DNA of 64,000 bases, taken from Alphaproteobacteria bacterium. Its GTDB lineage: Bacteria; Pseudomonadota; Alphaproteobacteria; UBA9219; RFNS01. This document shows positions 27,332 to 36,494 of the stretch, in pieces. The stretch's first letter is position 1, and each line of letters begins with the position of its first letter. The translations under genes and the position numbers were made by a program. The stretch lies in contig WGMR01000005.1 of assembly GCA_016124955.1 (NCBI GenBank), positions 232,056-296,055 on the forward strand, given 5' to 3'. The notes beneath the pieces were generated by a model. It did no database searches. It had not been told where the DNA came from and saw nothing but the letters and a program-made list of their open reading frames with translations.

Positions 27332-27430
27332 GGAATGGCCTTTATTGTGGCTATTAGTGGAAAACTTGCCTAGTTTTTGACATTTCTTTATGACCTTATG
27401 TCCCGGACAAGCTAACAGGATCACCAGCCC

Positions 27431-28087
27431 ATGGCGACAGATAACAACCTTATCCGTGAGATTGACGAAGATCTGCAGCGCCAGCGCACCCACGATCTGT
27501 GGAAGAAATACGGCAAGTGGATTATCGGCGGCGCGGTTCTTATCGTTCTTGGTACGGCCAGCTATACCTCGTGGCAGGCCTATCGCCTCAGCCACGATCA
27601 GGAGGCGACGGGCGCGCTTTTCGCCATGCTTTCGGCGCCCGATGCAAAGGAAGCTGCAGCAGCGGACAAGCTTGCGGCCTTTGCCGCGCAGGAAAAGGGC
27701 GAAAGCCAAAGTATGCTCGCGCGCTTTTACGAAGCCGAGGTGAAAAAACAGAACAAGCAGGAAGCGCAGGCGCTCGAGATATACGAATCCATCGCCGCCG
27801 ATGGTGCGGCCGATCCGAAATACCGCGATCTGGCTTCCTTGCTTTGGGTGCAGCAACAGCTGGACAACGGTGATATCGAAGCCCTGCGTACCAGGCTTGG
27901 ACCGCTCGCGAAGGAAGGTGCGCCATGGCGCTACAGCGCGACCGAATATCAGGGTTTGCTCGCGGTCCGGGCGGGAGACAATCAAAAGGCGGCCGAAATT
28001 TTCACGGCGTTGTCGCAAGATCCGTTGGCTCCTGTTGATCTGCGTGGCCGCGCGCAGGACCTTGCCCGTTATTACGAGAGGCGCTGA
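27431..28087 (+). CDS. YfgM-like TPR membrane protein
   Basis: A 218-residue protein with a single membrane helix (about 31-50, WIIGGAVLIVLGTASYTSW) after a short charged cytoplasmic segment that includes EIDEDLQRQRTHDLWKKYGKW, and a soluble helical domain of Ala-rich TPR-like repeats. This is the TPR_21 family of YfgM, a SecYEG-associated periplasmic chaperone-like protein. It is directly followed by bamB and der, the same order as yfgM-bamB-der in E. coli, which strongly supports the call. The stop shares a base with the bamB start. Confidence 0.85.
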   Translation: MATDNNLIREIDEDLQRQRTHDLWKKYGKWIIGGAVLIVLGTASYTSWQAYRLSHDQEATGALFAMLSAPDAKEAAAADKLAAFAAQEKGESQSMLARFYEAEVKKQNKQEAQALEIYESIAADGAADPKYRDLASLLWVQQQLDNGDIEALRTRLGPLAKEGAPWRYSATEYQGLLAVRAGDNQKAAEIFTALSQDPLAPVDLRGRAQDLARYYERR

Positions 28088-29421
28088 TGAAACGCGTTCT
28101 TGCGGTTGCTGTTCTGCTGGCTGGCCTTACGGCGTGCGATACGTTGAACGATGTTTTCAAGAGCAGTGCCCTTGAAAAAGGCGCAACGCCGGGGGACCGC
28201 GCTTCCGTGATTGCGGATGACAGAAAGCTCGAGCCCGATGCAAGCCTTTCGGCGAAATCCATAAGCCTGCCGCCCGAGGTGGCTGATGCTGACTGGCCCT
28301 TCGCGGGTGGCGGCAGCGCCAATGTGGCCGGGCACCCCGCCTTGCCGGAAAAGCTTGAGCGGGCATGGTCAACAAGCATCGGCAGCGGTTCCGGGTCCGG
28401 CACCAAGCTGTTGGCGCGTCCGGTCGCAAGCGGCGGCAAGGTTTATGCGATGGACGCCGAAGGCAATGTGGCGGCGGTGAACGCGAAAGACGGCGATTTG
28501 CTGTGGGAGACGGAAACCGAGCCGGAAGATGCCGATGATGATGCGATGGGCGGCGGCATTGCCTTCGCCGACGGCAAGGTGTTCGCGACCACCGGCTATG
28601 GCGAAGTGCTGGCTCTTGATGCGGCGGACGGCAAGATTTTATGGCGGCGCGGGCTCGGTAACCCGTTCCGCAGCGCGCCTGCGGTCAGCGACGGGCGGGT
28701 CTATGTTGTCGGCATCGACAACGAAACCCATGCGCTTTCCGAAAAAGACGGCACGATCATATGGCGCCATGCCGGGATCAGCGAATCCACCTCGCTGATG
28801 GGTGCATCGAGCCCCGCAGTGCTGGGTGATACGGTGGTGGTGGCTTATACATCGGGCGAAATTTTTGCGCTGCGCGCACAAAACGGCCGCCCGGCATGGG
28901 GCGATGTGCTGGCCGTGCCGCAACAGGTCGGTGCGTTACCGGCGATGGCGGATATTCGCGGTATGCCCGTGGTCGATCGCGGCGGCGTGTTCGCGATGTC
29001 GCATAGCGGCCCGCTCGTTGCCATTTCGCAGCGGCGGGGGGAGCGCGTGTGGGAACTTGATGTCGGCGGGATCAACACGCCCGTTGTCGCCGGCAACATC
29101 GTGACGGTGCTGACGAACGATAACAAGCTGGTCACAGTGACGGTCCAGACCGGGCGTGTGGTGTGGGTTCGCCAGCTTGAGAATTTTGAAGACCCGGAAG
29201 ACAAGCAGGAATCGGAGCGTATTGTGTGGAGCGGGCCGGTGCTTGCGGGCGGGCGCATGTTCCTTGTGAATTCCTTCGAGCAACTTCTCGAAATTTCGCC
29301 TTTCACGGGCGAAGATATCAAGACTTACGAATTGCCTGACCGGGCCTATGTGCCGCCGATTGTCGCGGGGCAGACGCTTTATGTCGTCACCGACGACGGC
29401 GAACTTGTAGCGTACAGATAG
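28087..29421 (+). CDS. bamB: Outer-membrane assembly lipoprotein BamB
   Basis: Beta-propeller lipoprotein of the BAM complex that inserts outer-membrane proteins. The signal peptide ends in the lipobox LTAC (Cys17). Repeated PQQ-type blades are visible (VAAVNAKDGDLLWETE, VLALDAADGKILWRRG, VYVVGIDNETHALSEKDG, VVWVRQLE). It is 444 residues, slightly longer than E. coli BamB (about 390), with a linker of about 60 residues between the lipobox and the first blade. It lies in the conserved yfgM-bamB-der order. Confidence 0.9.
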   Translation: MKRVLAVAVLLAGLTACDTLNDVFKSSALEKGATPGDRASVIADDRKLEPDASLSAKSISLPPEVADADWPFAGGGSANVAGHPALPEKLERAWSTSIGSGSGSGTKLLARPVASGGKVYAMDAEGNVAAVNAKDGDLLWETETEPEDADDDAMGGGIAFADGKVFATTGYGEVLALDAADGKILWRRGLGNPFRSAPAVSDGRVYVVGIDNETHALSEKDGTIIWRHAGISESTSLMGASSPAVLGDTVVVAYTSGEIFALRAQNGRPAWGDVLAVPQQVGALPAMADIRGMPVVDRGGVFAMSHSGPLVAISQRRGERVWELDVGGINTPVVAGNIVTVLTNDNKLVTVTVQTGRVVWVRQLENFEDPEDKQESERIVWSGPVLAGGRMFLVNSFEQLLEISPFTGEDIKTYELPDRAYVPPIVAGQTLYVVTDDGELVAYR

Positions 29422-29433
29422 CGCAGGCCGGGC

Positions 29434-30822
29434 ATGCCGCTTACCGTCGCGATTATAGGCCGGCCCAATGTCGGAAAATCCACGCTGTTCAACCGGCTTG
29501 CCGGAAAAAAGCTGGCGCTGATCGACAATGTGCCCGGCCTGACGCGAGACCGGCGCGTGGCGCCGGCGCAAATTCTCGATCTTTCCTTCGATCTGATCGA
29601 TACCGCGGGTTATGAGGTTGGTGACAGCAACATACTTGCGGTGCGCATGTGGGCGCAAAGCGAACGCGCGATCAAGGACGCCGATGTCAGCATCTTTATG
29701 GTGGATGGCCGCGCAGGCCTTACGGCGGTTGACCGGCAGCTTGCCAAGCTGTTCCGTAAATACGGCAAACCCGTCATTCTGCTTGTGAATAAGTGCGAAG
29801 GGCGCAAGTTGCCGGATGGTTTTACCGAGGCCTATGAGCTTGGCTTTGGCGAGCCGGTGGCGATTTCCGCCGCGCATAACGAAGGCATGGACGAATTGCG
29901 GGAGGCGCTTGAGCGCTATGCCCCGCGCGCGCCTGAGGTGCCGGAAACCAAGGGTGAGGCAGGCGAAAAAACTTCCGTGGATGATGTGCCGGAGGAAGAA
30001 GAAAACAAGCCGCTGCATGTCGCCATCGTCGGACGCCCGAATGCGGGTAAATCGACGCTGATCAACCATCTGACGGGCGAGGAGCGTATGCTGACGGGCC
30101 CCGAACCCGGCCTGACGCGCGATGCCATTCATATCCGATGGGAATATGGCGGGCGGGCGGTGCGGCTGGTCGATACCGCGGGTATGCGAAAAAGGGCGCG
30201 CGTACAAGACAAAATCGAGCAAATGAGCGTGCAGGAATCGTTGCGCGCCATACGGCTGGCGCATGTGGTCGTGCTGGTTGTTGATGCCACGCAGGCGCTC
30301 GATAAGCAGGATCTTCTGATCGCCCAGCATGTAACGGATGAAGGCCGCGCGCTCGTGGTCGCCATCAACAAGTGGGATCAGGTGGATAACAAGAAGGCCA
30401 CGCTGGATAATATCCGCGACAAGATCGAACGTTCGCTGGCGCAGGTTTCGGGGCTGGGTTTTGTGACCATGTCGGCGCTCAAGGATCAGGGGCTCGAAGC
30501 GCTTATGCAGGCGGTTTTCCGCGCCTACGAAACATGGAATATCCGCGTGCCTACGGCACAGCTAAACCGCTGGCTCGAACATGTTCTGGAAAAGCATTCG
30601 CCGCCCATCGTCAAGGGCACGCGTATCAAGCTGCGCTACATGACGCAGGTCAAGGCCCGCCCGCCCACCTTTGCCATTTGGGTCAACAAGCCTGTCGATC
30701 TGCCCGGCAGCTACTTGCGGTTTCTTACCAACGGGCTGAGGGAATCGTTCGGCATAGAGGGGGTTATGATCAGGTGGATTCTTAAGAAAGGGAACAATCC
30801 ATTTGAAAAACATAAGAGATAA
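29434..30822 (+). CDS. der: Ribosome assembly GTPase Der (EngA)
   Basis: Tandem-GTPase protein needed for 50S subunit maturation. First G domain: G1 GRPNVGKSTLFNRL, G3 DTAGYE, G4 NKCE. Second G domain from about residue 190: G1 GRPNAGKSTLINHL, G3 DTAGMRKRARV, G4 NKWD. An acidic linker (VPEEEENK) separates them and a KH-like domain ends the protein (PPTFAIWVNKP). It is 462 residues. The G4 of the first domain reads NKCE rather than NKxD, as in other alphaproteobacterial Der proteins. Confidence 0.95.
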   Translation: MPLTVAIIGRPNVGKSTLFNRLAGKKLALIDNVPGLTRDRRVAPAQILDLSFDLIDTAGYEVGDSNILAVRMWAQSERAIKDADVSIFMVDGRAGLTAVDRQLAKLFRKYGKPVILLVNKCEGRKLPDGFTEAYELGFGEPVAISAAHNEGMDELREALERYAPRAPEVPETKGEAGEKTSVDDVPEEEENKPLHVAIVGRPNAGKSTLINHLTGEERMLTGPEPGLTRDAIHIRWEYGGRAVRLVDTAGMRKRARVQDKIEQMSVQESLRAIRLAHVVVLVVDATQALDKQDLLIAQHVTDEGRALVVAINKWDQVDNKKATLDNIRDKIERSLAQVSGLGFVTMSALKDQGLEALMQAVFRAYETWNIRVPTAQLNRWLEHVLEKHSPPIVKGTRIKLRYMTQVKARPPTFAIWVNKPVDLPGSYLRFLTNGLRESFGIEGVMIRWILKKGNNPFEKHKR

Positions 30823-30832
30823 AATCAATCTG

Positions 30833-30853
30833 TCACGCGCCATGGCTGCGTGA
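30833..30853. terminator. Hairpin after der
   Basis: TCACGC (30833-30838) pairs with GCGTGA (30848-30853), with further GCC/GGC pairing inside, just 11 bp after the der stop. No run of T follows on the plus strand, so it is not a classic Rho-independent terminator; it could be a 3' stabilising hairpin or attenuator. Confidence 0.3.
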
Positions 30854-30879
30854 TATGGTCATGCCAACCCGGAGCGCCC

Positions 30880-31437
30880 ATGCAGCAGCCTGGTTTTGGT
30901 ATCATGATCAAAAGCGTCGCAGCGCCGCAGGAAGCGGTGAAAGCGATCGCGCTTCTGTACCGCGATGATGGCCGCGCCAACATCATTCCTCATTTTTTTC
31001 GCATTGTCGGCGACCGTTCAGGAAACGTGCGCGCGTTGCTTGAGCGTGTGGGCGACGAAGGCGCGGGGCAGCTTGGCCTCGTTTACGCCAGCGAGAAATA
31101 CGAATTTCTTTTCGTCGTGAATGTACTGCGCCACGATTTGGGTCATCAGGATCAGGCCAGCGCGACGGCCTGCGGCATTCTGATCGATGCGCTTCTGAAA
31201 GCCTGCCTGCTTACCACGGCGGAGCATAAAAGCTGCAGCGCCGTCATTGCCTTTAAGCGGGAGGAGGAATTCAACCTTGCTTCCGGCCGTGCGGGGCAGG
31301 ATAGGGTGCGGAAATATCTGCGCTACCTGAAGTTGCCCCCGTCAAGCCTAGGCGGCCAAGAACACAGCCAGCAGCAGACGTCAGAGCAAGCGGGTTTTGA
31401 TCTTGCAATCCCGGAAAAGCCGTTGCCCGCAACCTAG
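30880..31437 (+). CDS. Hypothetical protein overlapping the SDR gene
   Basis: A 185-residue open frame from ATG 30880 (the frame also has an ATG at 30850). Its sequence (GIMIKSVAAPQEAVKAIALLYRD, LLERVGDEGAGQLGLVYASEKYEF) looks like a structured protein, but I do not recognise a family. The last 167 bp overlap the 3' end of the convergent SDR gene on the other strand; the C-terminal part (SSLGGQEHSQQQTSEQ) is low-complexity and may be a read-through tail. Upstream codons 1-125 lie in otherwise unannotated DNA and are the better evidence for a gene. Confidence 0.5.
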   Translation: MQQPGFGIMIKSVAAPQEAVKAIALLYRDDGRANIIPHFFRIVGDRSGNVRALLERVGDEGAGQLGLVYASEKYEFLFVVNVLRHDLGHQDQASATACGILIDALLKACLLTTAEHKSCSAVIAFKREEEFNLASGRAGQDRVRKYLRYLKLPPSSLGGQEHSQQQTSEQAGFDLAIPEKPLPAT

Positions 31438-32026
31438 TCGGCATCGGGCCAGGGTCAATGATATCCACGCTTATGTTTGTCTTGGCGGTTTCAAGCGCAT
31501 AGCATTGTGCGAACCGTTCAAGCGCTGCCTTGCTGGCGGCGAACCCGCCCCAATAGGCTTCGGCCATGCTGCCTTGCGAGCATGTGATGAATACGGCGCG
31601 CGCCGCTTCGCTTTGGCGCAACAGCGGATCAAGGCTGCGGATAAAACGGTAATTCGCGGTGGCGTTGACGGTCATGACTTGCTGCCATGTTTTCGGTTCC
31701 AGATGTGCGGCGGGCGTCAGCACGCCCAGCGTTGCCGCGTTGGCGAAGAAGAAATCGAGCCTGCCGTAGCGCTGGTGCAGTTCTGCGCCCAGCGCGTCGA
31801 TTGCATCGATGTTTTTTTCAAGGTCGAAAGGAACGATCGTCAGCGGGTGGCCGCCTGCTTTGCGCACTTCGTCATCAAGCGCCTCGAGCGCGCCGACGGT
31901 GCGGGCGGTCACGATACAATGTATGCCCATGGCCGCAAGCTGGCGGGTCAGTTCGGCCCCTAGTCCGCGCGATGCGCCGGTGACCAGCGCGAGCCGCGCT
32001 GTGCTATGCCCTTCGCCTGCCGGCAT
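31271..32026 (-). CDS. Short-chain dehydrogenase/reductase
   Basis: Classical SDR of 251 residues. The cofactor motif TGASRGLG is at residues 16-23; the NAG-like motif appears as NAATLG; the active site comprises Ser in FITCSQGS and a YxxxK variant (YWGGFAASKAA, where Tyr and Lys are seven apart and Ser/Ala-Ser-Lys is present). Because the YxxxK spacing is altered, activity should not be assumed. The C-terminal 55 residues overlap the convergent plus-strand frame. Its start overlaps the purF stop by one base, so it is probably cotranscribed with cvpA and purF. Confidence 0.8.
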   Translation of the reverse strand: MPAGEGHSTARLALVTGASRGLGAELTRQLAAMGIHCIVTARTVGALEALDDEVRKAGGHPLTIVPFDLEKNIDAIDALGAELHQRYGRLDFFFANAATLGVLTPAAHLEPKTWQQVMTVNATANYRFIRSLDPLLRQSEAARAVFITCSQGSMAEAYWGGFAASKAALERFAQCYALETAKTNISVDIIDPGPMPTRLRATAFPGLQDQNPLALTSAAGCVLGRLGLTGATSGSADISAPYPAPHGRKQG

Positions 32027-33486
32027 TATTCGCAGGCCTTGGCGGCGAAGGAAAGGATGCCCTGATCGCTTTCAAGATCGGTTAACGGGACGGGGTAATC
32101 GCCGCTGAAGCAGGCATCGCAGAACTGGGGCTGTTCGGTATTGCGGCCGGGTTCGCCCACCGCGCGGTACAATCCATCGAGCGAAATAAAGGCAAGGCTG
32201 TCAGCGCCGATGAATTTCGACATCTGCTCGACCGTGTAGTTATGCGCCAGCAGCTTTGCCTTCTGCGGCGTATCGATGCCGTAGAAACAGCTATGCTTGG
32301 TCGGTGGGCTTGAGATGCGCATGTGCACTTCCTTCGCGCCCGCCTGCCGGATCATTTCGACGATCTTGGTGGATGTCGTGCCGCGTACGATGGAATCGTC
32401 CACCAAAATCACGCGTTTGCCCTCGATATAGCTGCGGTTCGCGTTATGCTTCAGCTTGACGCCGAGATGGCGGATCCGGTCTGTCGGCTGGATGAATGTG
32501 CGGCCGACATAGTGGTTGCGAATGATGCCGAGATCGAACGGAATTTTGCTTTGTTCGGCATAGCCGATGGCCGAGGGAACGCCCGAATCCGGAACCGGCA
32601 CAATAATATCCGCATCGACCGGGAATTCCTTGGCCAGTTCCATGCCGATGCGTTTGCGCGCTTCGTAAACCGAGCGGCCTTCCATGTGGCTGTCGGGCCG
32701 CGCGAAGTAAATATATTCGAATACGCAAAAGCGCGCTTTCTGTTGCTCGAAAGGCTTCAGGCTTTCAAGGTTGTTGCCGCGCAGGATCACGATTTCGCCC
32801 GGTTCAACATCGCGCACCAGTTCGGCGCCGATGATATCAAGCGCGCAGGTTTCGCTGGCCAGTACATGCTGGCCATCAAGCTTGCCGATGCAAAGCGGGC
32901 GCACGCCCCACGGATCGCGCACGCCAATAATTGCGTTGCTGGTCATGGCGACGAGGGCGTAAGCGCCATCTATCTGCTGCAGCGATTCTACCAGCCGTTC
33001 GACCGGGCCGCTGGCCTTGGCCGTAGCCATCAGATGAATAATCACTTCGGTATCGGAAGTGGAACGGAACAGGCAGCCCCGTTTGACCAGTTGCCGGCGC
33101 AAAATATGAGCGTTGGTCAGGTTGCCGTTGTGGGCGAGCGCGAAGCCGCCGAATTCAAAATCGGCGAAAAACGGCTGTACATTACGCAGCGCGGTTTCGC
33201 CCGTGGTGGCGTAGCGAACATGGCCGATACCGATATTGCCCATCAGGCGCTTGATGACATCTTCGGAATTGAAATTCTCGCCCACATGGCCCATGGCGTG
33301 GTGGGAGTTGAACTGCTCGCCGTCAGTTACCACGATGCCCGCGGCTTCCTGCCCGCGATGCTGAAGGGCATGCAGCCCCAAGGCGACCTGCGCTGCGGCG
33401 CTTTCCCCGCCGGCTATACCGAATACGCCGCATTCCTCCTTCAGTTTATCGTCATCGAACGGGTTGGAGGTCAGCAGGGCGGTCAT
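32026..33486 (-). CDS. purF: Amidophosphoribosyltransferase
   Basis: First committed enzyme of purine synthesis: PRPP plus glutamine to phosphoribosylamine. The glutaminase nucleophile is Cys19 after a short propeptide (KLKEECGVFGIAG), as in PurF proteins that are matured by cleavage. The PRTase domain has the PRPP loop VILVDDSIVRGTTS and downstream GAKEVHMRISSPP. It is 486 residues, standard. The start overlaps the cvpA stop (4 bp), the conserved cvpA-purF order. Confidence 0.95.
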   Translation of the reverse strand: MTALLTSNPFDDDKLKEECGVFGIAGGESAAAQVALGLHALQHRGQEAAGIVVTDGEQFNSHHAMGHVGENFNSEDVIKRLMGNIGIGHVRYATTGETALRNVQPFFADFEFGGFALAHNGNLTNAHILRRQLVKRGCLFRSTSDTEVIIHLMATAKASGPVERLVESLQQIDGAYALVAMTSNAIIGVRDPWGVRPLCIGKLDGQHVLASETCALDIIGAELVRDVEPGEIVILRGNNLESLKPFEQQKARFCVFEYIYFARPDSHMEGRSVYEARKRIGMELAKEFPVDADIIVPVPDSGVPSAIGYAEQSKIPFDLGIIRNHYVGRTFIQPTDRIRHLGVKLKHNANRSYIEGKRVILVDDSIVRGTTSTKIVEMIRQAGAKEVHMRISSPPTKHSCFYGIDTPQKAKLLAHNYTVEQMSKFIGADSLAFISLDGLYRAVGEPGRNTEQPQFCDACFSGDYPVPLTDLESDQGILSFAAKACE

Positions 33487-34175
33487 TCGTTGGCCTGCTT
33501 TTCGATCAGTTGTTCCAGACTTTGCCGCTCATTGGCGTCATAGGCCGGCTGGCTGCCCTTGTTCGCGCCCGGCTTCGGAATGGTAAGCTGCTGCAGGAAA
33601 CTATTGGCGTTATCGAGGTTCTTTTTGGTCTCCTCGGCCTTCTGGATCGCGACCTTGGCTTCGTTCTGCGAATATTCGGGGATGAAGGATTTGATCAGCC
33701 CGGCACCCGCTTCAAGCAGCGGCCTGGTTTTGGCCGATGCGATCCAGTCCGGCTGCATGTCGGGTTGCGGCCATACCACGAGCGCGCCCAGATACATCAG
33801 GCATGCCACCAGCATGCCGCGCAAAAGCCCGAACACGAAACCGAGTGATCGATCAATCGCCGTCAAAGTGTTGCCCTTGACGATGTTGGCGATCATGCTG
33901 CCGATCGGTATCAGGATGATAAGTGCGACACAGAAAAGCGTTACGGCCGTGGCGCCGTCAGCGATGATCGCCTTGTCGATCTGTGTTCTCATCCAGGGCT
34001 GGACGACAGGATAAAGGTAGATCGTGGCGAAAAAAGCGCCGGTCCATGTGGCCAACGAAACCGCTTCGCGCAGGAACCCGCGCATGAAGGCGAGTATGGC
34101 GGACAGCAAAAGAATAACGGCGACCGATATGTCGATAATGCTGATACCGGCAGAGTGCTGCGCCGCTTCTTCCAT
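33483..34175 (-). CDS. cvpA: CvpA family membrane protein
   Basis: Inner-membrane protein of the colicin V production family, 230 residues, with four hydrophobic helices in the first 160 residues (IIDISVAVILLLSAILAFMRGFLRE, then segments near 45-65, 75-100 and 125-150). The DRSLGFVFGLLRGML segment is the family hallmark. A charged, Gln-rich C-terminal tail follows (residues 180-230). I start at ATG 34175 because similarity begins there. It sits just upstream of purF, the usual neighbour. Its role is linked to envelope homeostasis; the mechanism is not settled. Confidence 0.87.
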   Translation of the reverse strand: MEEAAQHSAGISIIDISVAVILLLSAILAFMRGFLREAVSLATWTGAFFATIYLYPVVQPWMRTQIDKAIIADGATAVTLFCVALIILIPIGSMIANIVKGNTLTAIDRSLGFVFGLLRGMLVACLMYLGALVVWPQPDMQPDWIASAKTRPLLEAGAGLIKSFIPEYSQNEAKVAIQKAEETKKNLDNANSFLQQLTIPKPGANKGSQPAYDANERQSLEQLIEKQANE

Positions 34176-34192
34176 CGCCTTGACCTCGCTTT

Positions 34193-34211
34193 GAAAATCG
34201 CAGCGATTTTC
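34193..34211. repeat. 19-bp near-perfect palindrome before cvpA
   Basis: Arms of nine bases (GAAAATCGC / GCGATTTTC) around a single central base, 18 bp upstream of the cvpA start and 32 bp after the radA stop. Too tight a loop for a terminator on its own and no T run follows on the minus strand; it looks like a dimeric regulator site. In a PurR-like context an operator before cvpA-purF is plausible, but the sequence is not the E. coli PUR box. Confidence 0.35.
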
Positions 34212-34242
34212 TAGCACATAATTGCTTGAAAAGAAGTAAGGC

Positions 34243-35643
34243 TCATTGCCTTAAGCGCCTAACCTCGGCAACGGGCTGAAAAAGCGGCAGTAAGTCATTG
34301 AGTTGATTTAATTCTGTGCGGTTTATAGCCATATCCGGCTTGATTTTGGCGTGCTTGCTTTTGGGTAAAATCGCCTGCGTAAAACCGAGCTTGGTGGTTT
34401 CCTTGAGTCGCAGGTCCGGCTGGCTTACCGGCCTGATTTCGCCCGACAGGCCGATTTCGCCAAAAACGACGCATTCGGGCGGCACAGGGATACCGGAAAG
34501 GGAGGAAAGCAGGGCGGCGGCCACGGCAAGGTCGGCTGCCGGTTCGTTGATGCGCAAGCCGCCCGCCACGTTCAGATAGACATCGTTGGCGCCGATCTGG
34601 ATGCCGCAGCGCGCTTCAAGCACCGCGAGCACCATCGCGAGCCGCCCGCTGTCCCAGCCGATGACGGCGCGGCGCGGCGTACCGAGCGCGGAGGGGGCGA
34701 CCAGCGCCTGTATTTCGACCAGCACGGGCCGCGTACCTTCAAGCCCCGCGAACACGGCCGCGCCCGAAACATCGCCCCGTCTGTCGGCAAGGAACAGCGC
34801 GGAGGGGTTGGCGACCTCGACAAGGCCCTGATCGGTCATTTCAAAGACGCCGATTTCATCGGTAGGGCCGAAGCGGTTTTTAACGGCGCGGAGAATGCGG
34901 AAATGATGGCCGCGTTCGCCTTCCAGATACAGCACGGTATCGACCATATGTTCGAGCACGCGCGGCCCGGCGATCATGCCTTCCTTGGTCACATGGCCGA
35001 CGAGGATGAGCGTGATGCCGCGCTTCTTTGCGATGCGTATAAGTTCCTGCGCGCTGGCGCGCACCTGCGCCACGGTGCCCGGTGCGCTATCGAGCGTATC
35101 GACATACATGGTCTGGATGGAATCGATGACCGCGACGGCGGGCGCCTTCGGCTGATCAATTGCGGTGATGATATCGCGAACGGATGTGGCGCTCGCGAGA
35201 TCGCAGCGCGCGCCGGAAAGACCAAGCCGCCTAGCGCGCAGCCGCACCTGTTCGACCGCTTCCTCGCCTGATATGTAAATGCATTGCTGATCTGTGCCGA
35301 GACGGCAGACCGCTTGCAGAAGCAAGGTGGATTTGCCGATGCCCGGGTCGCCGCCGATCAGGATAACCGAGCCCGGCACGAAACCGTTGCCCGCAACGCG
35401 GTCAAGTTCGCTGATGCCTGTCATGCGCCGGGGGGCGGGGGCGCTTGTGCCGCCAAGGTCAAAAAATTCGATCCGGCCGGAAGATTTTGCGCCGCCCTTG
35501 CCGCCAAGCCCCTTGGGTGGGCCGCTGGCGATGGGCTCTTCGACCATGCTGTTCCACGCGCCGCAGCCTTCGCATTTGCCCGCCCATTTGGGGAAGCCGG
35601 AAGCGCAGCTTTGGCAGACAAATTGGGAGGTCGCTTTGGCCAT
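34243..35643 (-). CDS. radA: DNA repair protein RadA
   Basis: RecA-like helicase that drives branch migration during recombination. The N-terminal zinc finger has Cys10, Cys13, Cys24 and Cys27 (FVCQSCASGFPKWAGKCEGC). Walker A is GGDPGIGKSTL, the KNRFG motif is present as VKNRFGPTDEIG, and the C-terminal Lon-protease-like domain includes RPVLVEIQALVAPS and GLSGEIRPV. It is 466 residues, normal. It lies upstream of cvpA-purF on the same strand with a 67-bp gap. Confidence 0.95.
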   Translation of the reverse strand: MAKATSQFVCQSCASGFPKWAGKCEGCGAWNSMVEEPIASGPPKGLGGKGGAKSSGRIEFFDLGGTSAPAPRRMTGISELDRVAGNGFVPGSVILIGGDPGIGKSTLLLQAVCRLGTDQQCIYISGEEAVEQVRLRARRLGLSGARCDLASATSVRDIITAIDQPKAPAVAVIDSIQTMYVDTLDSAPGTVAQVRASAQELIRIAKKRGITLILVGHVTKEGMIAGPRVLEHMVDTVLYLEGERGHHFRILRAVKNRFGPTDEIGVFEMTDQGLVEVANPSALFLADRRGDVSGAAVFAGLEGTRPVLVEIQALVAPSALGTPRRAVIGWDSGRLAMVLAVLEARCGIQIGANDVYLNVAGGLRINEPAADLAVAAALLSSLSGIPVPPECVVFGEIGLSGEIRPVSQPDLRLKETTKLGFTQAILPKSKHAKIKPDMAINRTELNQLNDLLPLFQPVAEVRRLRQ

Positions 35644-35697
35644 AGGGATAAATGTTCCCTATTTGTTCCGTTCTGTCAAGAAGCCATTTTTTGCGGC

Positions 35698-36492
35698 CTA
35701 AACGGCTGCCCGGTTATAGCCGAGCACCTGCATCTTGATCGGCCCTTCGGCGCGGCCGTGGATGAATTGATCGACATATTCGTTGTTGGAAAGATCAATT
35801 TCGTAGCGGGGGCCTTCCCAGATGATCTTGCCTTCGTAAAGCATGGCGATGCGGTCCGCGATCTTGCGGGCGCTGGCCATGTCATGCGTAATGGAAACGG
35901 CGGTCGCGCCCAGTTCGCGCACGCATTTGATGATCAGGTCGTTGATCACGTCCGCCATAATGGGGTCGAGGCCCGTGGTGGGCTCGTCGAAGAAAATAAT
36001 CTCGGGTTCCGCCGCGATCGCCCGCGCAAGCGCGACGCGCTTTTGCATGCCGCCGGAAAGCTCGGCGGGGTGAAGTTCGGCAACGTCCGCATTCAGGCCG
36101 ACCTGCGCCAGCTTGGCGATAGCGATTTCCTTGGCCTGCTTGCGGTCCATGCCCTGCGCCTGAATGAGTTTGAAGGCGACATTGTGCCAAACGCGCAATG
36201 AATCGAACAGCGCGCCGCCCTGAAACAGCATGCCGAATTTGGCCATATGCGCTTCGCGCTTGCTGCCGTGGGCATGCGTGGTGTCTTCACCGTCGATCAA
36301 TATCTTGCCCGCATCCGGTTCGTGGATGCCAAGCAGGCATTTCAGCAAAACCGATTTGCCGGTGCCCGAGCCGCCGATGATGACCAGCGATTCACCCTTG
36401 TTGACCTTAAGGTTGATGCCGCTCAGCACCGTTTTGGGCCCGAACGACTTTTTTACGTCCTGCAATTCGATTTTCGGTGCGGTCTGGGTCAT
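35698..36492 (-). CDS. mlaF: ABC transporter ATPase MlaF
   Basis: ATPase of the Mla phospholipid transport system that keeps outer-membrane lipid asymmetry. Walker A GGSGTGKSVL, signature LSGGMQKRVALARAI, Walker B IIFFDEPTTGLDP with H-loop VSITHD. It is 264 residues. Start ATG 36492 lies 2 bp after the mlaE stop. The C-terminal part (EGPRYEIDLSNNEYVDQFIHG) resembles MlaF rather than import ATPases. The MlaD-type substrate-binding gene is not adjacent. Confidence 0.85.
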   Translation of the reverse strand: MTQTAPKIELQDVKKSFGPKTVLSGINLKVNKGESLVIIGGSGTGKSVLLKCLLGIHEPDAGKILIDGEDTTHAHGSKREAHMAKFGMLFQGGALFDSLRVWHNVAFKLIQAQGMDRKQAKEIAIAKLAQVGLNADVAELHPAELSGGMQKRVALARAIAAEPEIIFFDEPTTGLDPIMADVINDLIIKCVRELGATAVSITHDMASARKIADRIAMLYEGKIIWEGPRYEIDLSNNEYVDQFIHGRAEGPIKMQVLGYNRAAV

Positions 36493-36494
36493 GA

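Noticed and set aside
31271..31440. Frameshift at the SDR C-terminus
   Set aside because: The end looked unusual, but reading the alternative frames gave no better family match, so the frame is kept as it is.
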